This document shows, piece after piece, positions 11,436-21,527 of a DNA stretch of 64,000 nt; positions within the stretch are counted from its first letter, which is position 1, and every line of letters begins with the position of its first letter. A model generated the notes under the pieces. The model was not told the origin of the DNA. It searched no databases and saw only the letters and a program-made list of their open reading frames with translations. Both the position numbers and the translations under genes were made by a program. The DNA comes from Calycina herbarum (Eukaryota > Ascomycota > Leotiomycetes > Helotiales > Pezizellaceae), in NCBI GenBank assembly GCA_001414485.1, contig LLEY01000005.1:310001-374000 (forward strand), read 5' to 3'.

Positions 11436-13388
11436 TCATCTGAAACTTTGGAAATATCGAAAAAATAGACGAACAGCGAACCAAACCCCAAGAGATCTCA
11501 GAGTGAACACCTCTATATCTAATAACAAGGGTGAGCCATTGGCAACATAAGGGGTGATCCTCGCTCTCAGAGCTTGGAAGTAGAAGGTCTTGCGATCCGA
11601 TGGGCTTGCGTTCGTGGCGATGAATTCAATAAGAGAGTTTGAGGCGACTTGATTGGATGTGGTGGTTTTCTTCATGTCGGGGGTAGGTGGGTTGTCGGGT
11701 CCGCGTTCCCAGTTTTCGATCAGGGGTGCTGGGTTTTTGGAGGTGCTGCCTGTGAGGAGGGCGAGGATATAAGCGGCGAGATTTTCATACCATGATTGGT
11801 TCTTTGTTTCTGTTTGTTGAGGGTAGCGTCCTTGGTATTTGGGGTCAAAAACTGTTTCGAACAATTCCGTATTTGAAAGTTGGAGCGTTTGGTTGAGTAA
11901 TTGTGATTCATCTCTCAAAATGTCTCTAATGGGAGAGAATGCGTAGAAGATAAGACGGCTGTAAAATCTCGGTGTCAGAATTTGAATGCTCAGATCCTTG
12001 ATACTGTTTCTCTTGCCAGGGTATTCGGAAAAGATTCTTCGAGCTGATGGGGAGTACAAGAATATCTCTTGTGTATCTCCAATGCCTACTGGTGAGTAGG
12101 TGATTTTGACTGGAATGGTAATCTTAGAGACTAGATATACTAGGAAAGTAGAGAAAATTCTCTCCAAAAGTAACTCCAATGCATCAGCTCGTCGCCCAAT
12201 CGAATTGATTCTGGGTTCTGGTGGAACTGAATAGCTGAGTTTGCGGCGTATGTAGAGTTTGTACGCTTGAACGACGGTGCGAGGCAAAGTCGCTAATCCA
12301 ACCCACCACCATGACCAGATGAAAACTGTCTTTTGCCTTATAGAAAGCTTAGTTGGATCGATTCCAGGGCCTGTAGACCAAACCCGAGCAGCGAGCTTCG
12401 GATGTCCATGCTGGCTTGAGAGAGCGATTGTATGATTGATTGGACCTGTGCCAGTCATGGATGGAAACAGTGGGTCATAAGCTGCCAAGCTATATCTTTC
12501 GTTCCGGAAGCTAAAGGGCGAGACGAAGAATTCTTTTGGGAATTTTCCATGGAGTCTTGGTGCTTTGTATTTTTCATTGATGAGGTTGGGCTTTTGAATC
12601 GTTGGATCTGATGCTTGCGGCTTGAGGAAATACATGTGACGCTCGTCAAATGTGTTGTTAACCTCATAGATGACGGCTGTTAGCTCCTTAGTTGGCGAGT
12701 ACAGATGCCAGAAGGAGACAGGATTTGAGGAATGTCCGAAGAATTGTGCAGCGGTAAAGAGGCAAGCGTAAGGATAGTCCTGGGGATCAAGTCCCTGTAT
12801 ATGTTAGTAGTGAGCAGCAAGTTTGGGATATGGCGTGACACAAACCTCACTCTCAAGATATCCTTCCAGCTTCTCTTGTAGTCCAGAAGACCCTCTCGCC
12901 AAATAGTTTTGCCCATCAACAGACCACCATGACCCACTGGGTCGTAGAGAGAACCATCTCAGGTACCATGGACTCTGGCTTTTCTCCATATCAGCTGACA
13001 ACAATCCACCCGCAGTTCCTTCCCAACCAATTGGAATTCCTACCATCAAATACGAGTATGTGAAGCTGTGTATCTTGGGAAACAGCCTTGTGTGACTTGT
13101 TTGACAAGGGAAGAACATGGCTTTCATAGGGTGATCGTCATTTGAAGAAACTGAAACCCAAAGAGTGATAATGTATCGTATGAGTTGGAGGAGAACAAAA
13201 CCCAAAAGAAGAAGAGGGAGATTGAGGAGATCAGTGAGCGGTCGGATAGACTCTTGAATGACATTTCGACTCGAAAACACACCAATTGCGGTAGCAAGGA
13301 GGACGTCAAATCGAGTTCCCCATGCGATGACTGCCAAGATGGGGATGAAGGCGAACAGCATTTCCATGGAGATAGGCATTGTACACAT
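11436..13388 (-). CDS. DUF1365-family membrane protein
   Basis: Two exons, 12846-13388 and 11436-12794, flank a 51-nt intron (12795-12845; GTTTGT donor, ACTAACA branch, CAG acceptor), giving 633 aa. The N-terminus has two hydrophobic segments (LFAFIPILAVIAWG and LLNLPLLLLGFVLLQLI). The core contains NPVSFWHLYSPTKELTAVIYEVNNTFDERHMYF and then FVSPFSFRNERYSL, the hallmark of the DUF1365 family. Family members are often linked in bacteria to lipid or cyclopropane-fatty-acid genes, but the biochemical role in fungi is not established. The gene is divergent from MBF1. All junctions keep frame, so it appears intact. Confidence 0.8.
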
Positions 13389-13979
13389 ACAAGCCCAGTA
13401 CAGCAGAGGGAACTAAACAGCGCTGATTGAAACAAGGCCGCGCAGTGAGAAAAGAAGGAATTGCCTCTAGGGACGTTGAACCATGATGCGACTCTAGCAA
13501 GTTGGAGTGAAGTGGGATGTATGTAAGGAAAGAAACCTGAGGTCCACGCGAAAGAATCGGAAAGACAGCTCGGAAGCTAATGGCCCGGCTCCCGCATCGT
13601 TTCTAATTTTTCAGGGTCCTTGCCCTAGCGCCATGATATAAGTTTCAGGTTTCAAAGAAGTTCAGATGGAAGACTCGACGAAGGGAAGCGGGAAGCTGTG
13701 AATAATGTGGCGAGGCGAGAATCTACCAGGGTACGACCCGGAAGAGGACTAGCGCGGTATGTGATTCACCCGGCAAGCTCGAGGTCGCACAGCCTTACCG
13801 CCGAAGGGAAGGGCCATAAATCCATACTCCGTAGAAGCCTCTCGCCATCCGTCGAAGTCAACACCACCACCCAAACAACAATCCATCTTCTACACAAGCA
13901 AATCGCCTTCACCACTACAAATACCACAAAACCTCACATCTCACCCACCTCTCCACACACAAACACACATAACCTCATC
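13389..13979. promoter_or_regulatory. Shared promoter region of the DUF1365 gene and MBF1
   Basis: A 591-bp divergent interval. The MBF1 side ends in a long CA/CT-rich leader (about 13855-13979), typical of highly expressed filamentous-fungal genes. The frame upstream of the MBF1 ATG stays open back to about 13698, but the composition is that of a leader. Confidence 0.5.
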
Positions 13980-14510
13980 ATGTCTGAAGACTGGGATCAA
14001 GTCACCAAGATTGGAAGCAAGACCCGTGGCGGAGGAGGAGCATCTAGAGAGACCGTCGTCCGCGGAAAGTCTGCCCTCAACGCCGCCCAGCGCTCAGGAG
14101 CCGTCATCGGCACAGAAAAGAAATTCGGTGCTGGAAACTCAGTTCGTCTCCCTCACCTTCCCCCTTCGCAAAAATACCCCTCCCCCACTAACATTCCACA
14201 GGCCTCTAAACCCGGCGTCGAAGGTCAACATCTCACCAAAGTCGATCGCAGCGATGACATTGTCAAGCCCAACACCATCGGAAAGGTAGTCGGGACCGCC
14301 ATCTCAGACCAACGACAAAAGATGGAGCCCAAGATGACACAGAAGGATTTGGCCACCAAGTGTAATACCACCCAAACGATCGTTGCCGATTTCGAGCGAG
14401 GAACTGCGACTCCAGATCAGAAGGTGTTGGCTGCGATGGAGAGAGTGTTGGGTGTCAAGTTGCGAGGAAACGATATCGGGGCTCCAAGATTTGGCCCCAA
14501 GAAGAAGTGA
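13980..14510 (+). CDS. MBF1: Multiprotein-bridging factor 1
   Basis: MBF1 is a transcriptional coactivator that bridges bZIP activators such as Gcn4 to TBP, and it also helps ribosomes keep reading frame. The ATG at 13980 begins [17 protein letters not shown]. Exons 13980-14141 and 14202-14510 are separated by a 60-nt intron (GTTCGT donor, CTAAC branch, CACAG acceptor), giving 156 aa. The N-terminal MBF1 domain contains KKFGAGNS joined to [15 protein letters not shown]. The C-terminal Cro/C1-type helix-turn-helix includes [23 protein letters not shown] and ends [10 protein letters not shown]. Because the intron is 60 nt without a stop, unspliced RNA also reads through in frame. The gene is intact and of normal length. 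Confidence 0.95.
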   Translation: MSEDWDQVTKIGSKTRGGGGASRETVVRGKSALNAAQRSGAVIGTEKKFGAGNSVRLPHLPPSQKYPSPTNIPQASKPGVEGQHLTKVDRSDDIVKPNTIGKVVGTAISDQRQKMEPKMTQKDLATKCNTTQTIVADFERGTATPDQKVLAAMERVLGVKLRGNDIGAPRFGPKKK

Positions 14511-15203
14511 GGCTATGGCGGGGTAAAATTTGTTGGGGCACGGGATGATTATGAATTATGAATGATTCTCTGGAGAGACAACGGGTGGCGATGGGAGGTT
14601 ATCGTGAAACACTACGATGATTTTAGAAGTCGACCAGAAGCAGTACAAATAGAGAAAAAAACACATTTCATCATTTTATTGGTTTTGGAAGCAAAAGACC
14701 TAGCGTTACTCTACAAACACCAAAAGCCGTAATCTTGTATTACTTGATGGAATCAAAGGTATCATTGGCGAGTATTTTAAACTCGCTTTCTCAATTAATC
14801 TAAATCAATACTTATCAGACTGTTCGCACAGGCACAGGTTCAAACATAGGTGGTGTACGAGGAGCAAAGGTATCCAAACACCCGACTCAAGTACCCACAG
14901 TCAATCATAAGCAGTATGTAAAAACCACATCTCCTTGTAATGATCTCCATCCGCTTCTTCATTTGCAACATGCTGAGTATGGAGGTTTATTTGATTCAGT
15001 GTCTACAAGTCAATCACAAGCAGCAAAGAGAGAGAAACACATTTCATCATGTCATTGTTTTTCATTGATCTCTTTATCTACAGTACAGTACGCTGAGTAT
15101 GGAATCTTGTCCATCTCGTTCGCGTCAGGGGTATCCAAACATCCCCAACAATCCAGTATCCTACTGGTATTACAACTCTTTCTTCATGACATGCTCCATT
15201 CCA
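14511..15203. other. Convergent intergenic region with scattered direct repeats
   Basis: This interval separates the 3' ends of MBF1 (+) and the Cdt1-like gene (-). Several 12-16-base strings occur twice: ACACATTTCATCAT at 14661 and 15037, GGTATCCAAACA at 14869 and 15130, AGTCAATCAYAAGCAG at 14899 and 15008, and GCTGAGTATGGA at 14972 and 15092. This looks like an old, shuffled local duplication. No gene is visible. Confidence 0.5.
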
Positions 15204-16697
15204 TCAGCACAAATTCTTGACTCTCTCCAAAATGCTAGACTCGGTAGGTCTCTCATCTCTATTAACAACAAGGGCTTCCAACTTGCCCATTTTGACCATC
15301 TTAACCCATTCAGGGGCTATCTCTGCAGCCAACAATCTCACACAAGTTTCGCCCTCGGCTTTCGAAATTGGCGTTTTCAATGAATCTCGCAACTTGCCGA
15401 GAACAGTCGGTAGGGTAAAGGAAATTCGTGTCTGTCCGACTGAGCTCGATGTGCTGAGATGAACGAGGACTGATGCAACTTCTTCAATCTTTTGCATTGC
15501 AGCTTTTCGAGCAAGCTCTGCTTTGGTGGGTGGTGGTGGTTGGTTTTTCTTTTCCAACTGTTTCGCTCTCAAGCGTTCGAGGAGAGTGGGTTTCGCTCCG
15601 GTAGTGGTGGCTCCTGTGGTGTATGCGATCTCTGCCTCCACTGCCTTTGCCTTTTCCTGCTCTTTCGCAAGTGTTATTCCCATTTTGAAATCTTCCAATC
15701 TTCGTTGGCCTTTGGCGAGCATGGGAGAAATCTTGAGAAGAGAAGAACATGTTGTGATAGGTTCCAATGGTAAAGTGTCGATGAACTTCGTCATGTCCAT
15801 AATCTCTGACAAACTTGCCTCCCAGGAGCTCTTCAATCCTCCCGAGAATATTTCATTCAACAGATTCTCATTCACAGGCCTGGCGATAATGGTGCCAGGC
15901 TTTCCGGCTGATATGCTGATCTCAATGCATATTTTTCCGTGTCCATAATCCGATAGTGTAAGTTGTGGTGTGTTATCCTTCTTCTTTCGTTCCAAAATGC
16001 TGGTGTTCAAAACTCCAATGGTTCTGCGAATATCCTCCAAAGTAACACTGCGTTTTCCCCAAGCTCGTGCGACGTTTGGGCGGAGCATGCGGAGGTCGGC
16101 TGGCGTATTGATTCCATTGTGAGCGTAGTGAAGTGATAGTGCGGTGAGGAATGCAGCATGTAAATTTATGAGGTCGAGTATTTCGGTAGGAAGTTCTTGA
16201 GAGGATGGAGGTGTATTCAAATCCAAAAGTGGTGTATGAGATGGTTCGTGTTTAAGTGGGGATCGAGTTGGGGTGGTTAAGAGGAACCGGTCGAAAAGGC
16301 TTCGGACGCCTTTGGTTGGCGTGTCGACGGCGATGTTGACAGTGCTATTTATGGTAGACTTTCGAGGTGTCTTGGGTATCAATTGGGATCGTGTTCGAGA
16401 AAGAGTTTTGGACAGTCGGTCTGTTTTCGAGACAGATGCGACTTGCGACAATGCCTCTGAAGCAACTTCGTCCTCCTCAATGTCAGATAATTTTCGCTTT
16501 GCGCCAGCTGCTGAAGATTTTTCGACTTGAGGTAAGGTAATCGTGATGGAATCGATGTTGGTTGTCTTCTCGATGACTGTTTTTGTCGTGATGCTGTTGC
16601 CCTTGGATACTTGGGTGAAGGCGCCGATGTGTTGAGATCTGGAAGTCGCATTCTTGGGCGCTGTTGACAGTTTCCGTCTCTTGATAGCGGTAGGCAT
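15204..16697 (-). CDS. Cdt1-like DNA replication licensing factor
   Basis: A single exon of 497 aa from ATG 16697 (MPTAIKRRKLS). The frame is open upstream to 16937, but that extension looks like leader sequence. Basic, Ser/Thr-Pro-rich N-terminal third with several SPxR/TPxR sites (for example TPTRSPLKHE). A central helical domain (EILDLINLHAAFLTALSLHYAHNG, LRPNVARAWGKRSVTLEDIRRTIGVL) resembles the geminin/MCM-binding fold of Cdt1. The C-terminal winged-helix-like region contains LHLSTSSSVGQTRISF and ends ILERVKNLC. Cdt1 loads MCM2-7 at origins in the nucleus together with ORC and Cdc6. The identification rests on domain pattern and overall layout rather than a unique motif. No intron, frame intact. 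Confidence 0.65.
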   Translation of the reverse strand: MPTAIKRRKLSTAPKNATSRSQHIGAFTQVSKGNSITTKTVIEKTTNIDSITITLPQVEKSSAAGAKRKLSDIEEDEVASEALSQVASVSKTDRLSKTLSRTRSQLIPKTPRKSTINSTVNIAVDTPTKGVRSLFDRFLLTTPTRSPLKHEPSHTPLLDLNTPPSSQELPTEILDLINLHAAFLTALSLHYAHNGINTPADLRMLRPNVARAWGKRSVTLEDIRRTIGVLNTSILERKKKDNTPQLTLSDYGHGKICIEISISAGKPGTIIARPVNENLLNEIFSGGLKSSWEASLSEIMDMTKFIDTLPLEPITTCSSLLKISPMLAKGQRRLEDFKMGITLAKEQEKAKAVEAEIAYTTGATTTGAKPTLLERLRAKQLEKKNQPPPPTKAELARKAAMQKIEEVASVLVHLSTSSSVGQTRISFTLPTVLGKLRDSLKTPISKAEGETCVRLLAAEIAPEWVKMVKMGKLEALVVNRDERPTESSILERVKNLC

Positions 16698-17014
16698 GAT
16701 GAAAGGATGCGATTGCGATGGGTAAGAACGATGATGGTGGGTGGAGCTTTCCAAATGAGTTGAGATTGATGATCGCGGGGTTGCTCGGAGAGTTTGTGAT
16801 GTGTTCTGGGTAGCAAGTTCCCCTCCAGAAAGGTTTGCAAGGTGTAGAGTTGAGGAGGTTGGGGATGGCAGTCGCGTCGCGTATCGGACGTGCCTTCTTC
16901 GTGTAAAGTGGTTTTTACCGCCAAGCATGGTCGACACGCCAACCTGGAAATTCCTCGAGCCCCCTCACTAAAGATCTCCAGCATCCAATCTTGAAATTCA
17001 TCACAGCCTCCACC
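16698..17014. promoter_or_regulatory. Divergent promoter between the Cdt1-like and F-box-like genes
   Basis: A 317-bp interval between two oppositely oriented starts (16697 minus, 17015 plus). It must contain both promoters. I see no specific site I can name. Confidence 0.4.
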
Positions 17015-17815
17015 ATGACTTTCCACGCTTCCAAAATGTTCGGGAGGAAGACTCGCGATAAGACTCCTCCGCCAGACCCGACCTTGAAAACAGCGTCTTC
17101 TCTCCAGTTTCTCGAGCTCCCGAGAGAGATCCGCGACCATATTTACACCGATATTCTCGCCGGCTCCTCAAACGCTGTCACATTATCGCCATGGTCCATC
17201 GAAGTAACGCGCTCGATGGCGATACTGCGAACTTGCAAGCAGGTCCAGCGAGAATGTAAGGATATAATTTGGCAACACAACGGTCTGCGACTGCGGGAGC
17301 CGACACAGCTATTTACGAGGTTCAACGGGCTCTTGGAGGTCGATGACGTGCGACAGATAGAGAATATCGAAATTACTCTCGAACTCCTTGATCGCGATGA
17401 ACTCGAATGGATGTGCGGTGGATTGAAAGCTTTCGCAGACTTGGGCACTTTGAAGTCAATCACCTTGCTTGCGATCAACGACAGACCTCGAGGGATGAAA
17501 GAATATGAAGAGGAATTGGATTTGATGTGCTCGGGGAACTTGGTTGATGGAAGACTTTTTGGGGGAGGTCCCGATGATGCCGGAAGCAGTCTGATCTTCA
17601 AAACCAGCTGGCCACACTTTTCACATTGGGGCAAGCAGCGGTGGTTAAGGGAGATGCTCCTTGATCGAAGCGATACGACTGATCTGTTGCAAAAGTTGCA
17701 CGGCATATTTGGTGGCAAGCTTTCTGTCGATGGCAAGTTGTGCCCCAATGGGGTCAGGCCAAGGCATTGTGAGTTGAATCCAAGAGACGGTGAGATAAAG
17801 ATCCTTCCAGGATAA
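17015..17815 (+). CDS. F-box/2EXR-like protein
   Basis: 266 aa from ATG 17015, which has a good CACCATGAC context; an earlier start in this frame would need TTG. A basic N-terminus (RKTRDKTPPP) is followed by FLELPREIRDHIYTDIL, the F-box-like/2EXR signature common in Pezizomycotina. Next comes MAILRTCKQVQRECKDIIW, the usual second helix of these proteins, in which the gene product notes 'previously seen' Cys/Gln residues before a variable region. There is no catalytic motif. Proteins of this class are assumed to mediate protein interactions, sometimes as SCF adaptors. It is divergent from Cdt1, has one exon and is intact. Confidence 0.6.
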   Translation: MTFHASKMFGRKTRDKTPPPDPTLKTASSLQFLELPREIRDHIYTDILAGSSNAVTLSPWSIEVTRSMAILRTCKQVQRECKDIIWQHNGLRLREPTQLFTRFNGLLEVDDVRQIENIEITLELLDRDELEWMCGGLKAFADLGTLKSITLLAINDRPRGMKEYEEELDLMCSGNLVDGRLFGGGPDDAGSSLIFKTSWPHFSHWGKQRWLREMLLDRSDTTDLLQKLHGIFGGKLSVDGKLCPNGVRPRHCELNPRDGEIKILPG

Positions 17816-18121
17816 TAATCAATTTCAATCTTGCCCCTATTGCATCATGTTCTCCGGTTGTTTTCTCGTATTTCTGTGACAACCAATCCTGTTTTATTTC
17901 CTCTTTTCGTGTAGGTAAACGTGGCGGGTATCGGTATTTGATTTCCTCTTATGCGAACAAGAGACCAGTTCGCACAATATCTCATGTTGTGCGAAGTGGT
18001 TTGAAATAATCAGTAACTCTCCGAGTAGAGTTTCATGGATGCCTAGATCTGAAGACAATATCTAGGGAAATGCCTAGGTCACGGTTGTGTGAAAGTGTTT
18101 GTTGAAAGTAGCATACTTGTA
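17816..18121. other. Convergent intergenic gap
   Basis: This is 3' flank on both sides (F-box-like gene on plus, 2EXR pseudogene on minus). A short local repeat of the kind TGCCTAGAT..ATGCCTAGGTC occurs near 18040-18080. No gene is visible. Confidence 0.35.
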
Positions 18122-19008
18122 TTACCAACGCCACTCGAGCATGGTGGACTTATTCTTCTTTACAAAGCCATCGCCTCTCTTCCGCACTGCCCGCGCCCTA
18201 GCTTCACTTCTCCGCCTTGATCTCGAGTTCCTTTGCGCCAGAAAATCCCGAGAGAACTTCTGGCACATACAGCAATATTCACAGCGCCTGACTATCAACT
18301 TGATATTCCATTCCTTGATCCTGGCCAGTTCCTTTTGGCCCAGTTCTTCGAATTGATTTTGAAACTCTTCCGCGTAACTTCTCAATTCCCCTGTTAAAGG
18401 AGGCGGAGAACATCGTACAACTTCAGCACCAATGCCTTGCTTCCTTTCTTTCACCTGAAACCAAGCACCGCGTCTCTCTAATTACTTCCTCCACGTTTGG
18501 AATGTCGATAGTCACCGTTCTCACTAATACTCTTTGAAAACGTGGACCCAAAGCTTCTGATCTTTCCCAGGGCACACATCTCGGTATAGGCTGATACCGT
18601 TCTGAGATGTACATGAAATCTTCAACGGTGTACACGACTCTCTTGATTTGCTCCAGGTTTCGATCGTGCAGTGAACTCAAATTGCTCCTTAAACCCATGA
18701 TGTCGGTTAGGTCAAACAGGTCGTTTTGGAAATCGACATAGACAAATAGCCTAGCATTGCCCCGACGACTACCTACTCGTTTTGAAGTACTTCAAGGTGA
18801 TATCACGAGACTGCCGGTTGATATACAGGGTGGCCGGCGGCTTGGGGTTGGTGTTGAAAGGTGTTTCTACGCAAACTGATCCTAATCTGAGGTATTGCGG
18901 AGGTGGGAGTGCGTGATGAAATATAAGCGCCCTCAACTCTGATGGTAAATCTGGGAAGCGTGTAAATGTCGAAGCAGGAATTGGCGTTTTCGACAACTGG
19001 TAAGTCAT
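18122..19008 (-). pseudogene. 2EXR-family paralogue, two frameshifts
   Basis: This is the first member, in position, of a three-gene minus-strand tandem array. From ATG 19008 it reads through FTRFPDLPSELRALIFHHALPPP and LYINRQSRDITLKYFK, the 2EXR signature. The frame then fails at a run of four T (18780-18783; AAAA on the coding strand). Removing one base continues into ARLFVYVDFQNDLFDL. A second single-base shift is needed near 18424-18470 to reach the C-terminal module RRCEYCCMCQKFSRDFLAQR and the basic tail. With both corrections the length is in frame. A 31-nt GT..AG string at the second site could mimic an intron but is shorter than any other here. An upstream exon is possible, since an AG lies just before the start. 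Confidence 0.65.
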
Positions 19009-19075
19009 GCATAGCACCTATTGGTGAGAACAAAATAAGCTTTCAATTTTTATTGAGATTGCAGTCAAAGCAAAG

Positions 19076-20047
19076 CTAACCACAGTTCCACTTACTATTT
19101 CTCGAAAGTTCCCTTTTCTTCCGAGATACTCTTTCCTTCGTTTCTGCTCTTCTCTTCCATCTGTTGTGCCTTTGAGCCAAAAATCCTTCCCGGATTTTCT
19201 TGCAATCAACGCAGTCCCGACAACGCTTGAAACTCAATTTAGCCTCCTTCCAGCGCTCCACACCCTCATTATGGTTCTTCGTTTTGAAATCCAGAAACTC
19301 TGCCTCTAGCAATTCCATCTCCGTTTTAATCGACTTATCTAACAGCTTGCCTGTTAGATGTTCGAGACCAACCTTTATTCTATCTCTCCCGCCAACAACC
19401 TGGAATCTAGCCCCGGAATGAATCACAATGACCAGCTCTTTAAAGTGACGCACCCCCCTATGAAGCTTGACATCAAGGTTCAGTCTAAAATCAGCGCCCC
19501 GGTATTGTCCCCGTTTGAAGACAATTTGCAGTCTCTCGATTCGCGCCAACTCATGTCCTATCCATGGATCCGTTTCTATATCCTCAGACCAATACCCCAT
19601 AGACGAATTATCCACCGAATAAGTATCTCTGAAATCGAAGATGTCGGTTTCGTAATCCAAATATTGAATCCTCCCGGCGTATTGGCCATTGTCTCGTTCG
19701 GACGGGCGTGGAGAATAGTGTTTTAGAGTTAGGTAGCGTGATTCTCGGTTCACGAAGAGAAGTGTGGGATTCCGTAATCCCTCTGAGTTTTGTTCGTGCG
19801 ATCCATTTTTTCCGAGAAGATAGCGAGCGCAGTTCTTTCGAATGTAAAGGATGGTCCGTGGTGGGAGTGCAAAGAGCCAGATTTTCTCTCTTAGCTCGGC
19901 GGCTAGTTTTGGGAAGAGTGTGAATGTTGTCGCTGGAATTGAATTTCTTTCCTCAAAGCCAGTCGAAACACTACAATTTGAAGTGCCTGGAAACTTGTTA
20001 ACAAACTGTCTGAAGGGAGCTAAAGGAGACTTACTAACCAGAGGCAT
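19076..20047 (-). CDS. 2EXR-family protein with Cys/basic C-terminal tail
   Basis: 323 aa from ATG 20047, one exon. The 2EXR core is at about residues 40-110: FTLFPKLAAELREKIWLFALPPR, then LLFVNRESRYLTLKHY. A variable middle contains YETDIFDF, matching DIFEF in the upstream paralogue. The C-terminus carries KRCRDCVDCKKIREGFLAQR followed by a run of basic residues (KRRAETKERVSRKKRE). The start lies inside the last 14 bases of the upstream paralogue's frame. The function is unknown; the paired cysteines suggest metal binding and the tail suggests nucleic-acid or nuclear targeting, which is inference. Confidence 0.7.
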   Translation of the reverse strand: MPLVSKSPLAPFRQFVNKFPGTSNCSVSTGFEERNSIPATTFTLFPKLAAELREKIWLFALPPRTILYIRKNCARYLLGKNGSHEQNSEGLRNPTLLFVNRESRYLTLKHYSPRPSERDNGQYAGRIQYLDYETDIFDFRDTYSVDNSSMGYWSEDIETDPWIGHELARIERLQIVFKRGQYRGADFRLNLDVKLHRGVRHFKELVIVIHSGARFQVVGGRDRIKVGLEHLTGKLLDKSIKTEMELLEAEFLDFKTKNHNEGVERWKEAKLSFKRCRDCVDCKKIREGFLAQRHNRWKRRAETKERVSRKKRELSRNSKWNCG

Positions 20048-20897
20048 TTTCCCTTGCCTCTCCCCCTTTCCCGCCTCCTATCCCAAACTCCTCTCTTTTC
20101 CTCGCGACCCTCTCCTTCACAACTTTCCGTCGATGATCCCTAGTGCTCTTCCTCGCCTTATAATACCTCACACGACTTCCACAAGACACACAACCGACTT
20201 CACACCTTTGCAAAATCACCTTCGGACTTTGCCATTCAACTAACCCCTTTCTCTCAAGTTCCCTCCTATACGACGACCCCAACAACCATCCATCCAACCC
20301 GTCGCGAATTTGCTTCATCTCCTCACTAACATCATCGCCTTCCCCAAGCGGCAAAGATACCCCTGCACTCTCTCTTTCCATAAGATGTCGATATCCAATA
20401 TGCGATTTGACAATGACCTCTTTCCAATTCACAACACCGAGATCAGTCAGGATTTTGATCTCCAGACACCCCCATCGATCCTTGGTAGTGTATTTTGCAT
20501 CGGTCCGATCAATAATCACCCGTTCCATCTTGCCCATTTCCTCGGGAATCATGTCTTCCACACTGCCTTTTGCGAATTGAAAGATCCACCGAGCACGATA
20601 GCGACTCATTGCTGGATATAGAGGTTCGAAATCCATAGGAAATTCAAAGATATCGTTTTTCCAATTTACGTATTGGATCTTATTTGGCGACAGGGAGTTG
20701 GGAGATCGGATGGTGTAGTATTTTTGGGTAAGCTGACGGGATTCTTGGTTGACGAAGAGGAGGACTGGATTTTCATTTTTTGAAGTCGGTGTGGCATATG
20801 GATATGAGACTTTGCGATCGATGGGGAGTGCTAGTAACCATATTTGCGAACGCAATTCGTAGGGGAGATGATTGAATGCCGATTTTTGGGTGGCCAT
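20034..20897 (-). CDS. 2EXR-family protein, tandem paralogue
   Basis: 287 aa from ATG 20897, one exon. FNHLPYELRSQIWLLALPID and LLFVNQESRQLTQKYY form the 2EXR core at residues 8-65, followed by YVNWKNDIFEFP. The C-terminus has LQRCEVGCVSCGSRVRYYKARK and then basic RRKVVKERVARKREEFG, aligned with the same module in the two downstream paralogues. The stop overlaps the start of the next gene by 14 nt. A consensus donor, GTAAGT, lies directly after the stop codon, so some transcripts could splice onward into the next gene; no acceptor was proven. Intact. Confidence 0.7.
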   Translation of the reverse strand: MATQKSAFNHLPYELRSQIWLLALPIDRKVSYPYATPTSKNENPVLLFVNQESRQLTQKYYTIRSPNSLSPNKIQYVNWKNDIFEFPMDFEPLYPAMSRYRARWIFQFAKGSVEDMIPEEMGKMERVIIDRTDAKYTTKDRWGCLEIKILTDLGVVNWKEVIVKSHIGYRHLMERESAGVSLPLGEGDDVSEEMKQIRDGLDGWLLGSSYRRELERKGLVEWQSPKVILQRCEVGCVSCGSRVRYYKARKSTRDHRRKVVKERVARKREEFGIGGGKGGEARENASG

Positions 20898-21527
20898 TTT
20901 GTGGCTTATTCACTTTCGTTACTTTTTGATATTCTTTGCGCGGCGAGTGCTGACGTGGGGCGAAAACCTTCTTAAATAATGGTTTTGGTTTCTGGATTCA
21001 AACCTGGGACTATCCTATTTGTTAAATCCAGATGCAGATATTGGTATCGTAGTCGGTGTTCGTTGGTTGTTGGATATGTATGAAGTTTGTTGCAGCCTAT
21101 CCGAGCGGGCTGTTCAAGGTGGTTCGACGTGGCGATGCAGGAGGCGCCCCTCCTTTGCAGCTCGCTTATACCACTGGGACCCTAGCGTAGTACAAGCTAG
21201 TACTTTTTTGCAGAAGGAAGTAATTTGTGCCCTGCTTTTTATTCCAGTAGAGTGGTTCGGGTAATTCGACTATTGCCACGTCATTGTAAAAGCAATATCA
21301 ACGGCTGGATTGCGAGAGCGAAGGACCAGAAAAGCCGCACCAAGCCTCGACAAACAAGCTCAGGTCGAGGTCCTAAGGGAGTCCTCAAAGGCTGGGTAAA
21401 ATATAAAAAATTCAACTTTTCAAAATAAAAGCGGGAGCGAGTGATGAATATTGAAATACCTGGAGAAACAATTGAGATTCAAACGAAGTTCTGGTGTAAT
21501 GTTCTCTCAATTGACTCTAATTACTGT
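20898..21527. other. Intergenic, nothing supported
   Basis: This is the 5' flank of the 2EXR array (minus) and the 3' flank of GET3 (minus). Short frames here look like random sequence. No RNA gene or repeat was recognised. Confidence 0.4.

Noticed and set aside
12680..13435. Extra minus-strand frames overlapping the DUF1365 first exon
   Set aside because: Shadows in other frames; the spliced DUF1365 model explains the region fully.
18424..18470. A 31-nt GT..AG intron in the first 2EXR paralogue
   Set aside because: It would restore frame but is far shorter than any other intron here (minimum 46), so a single-base indel is preferred.
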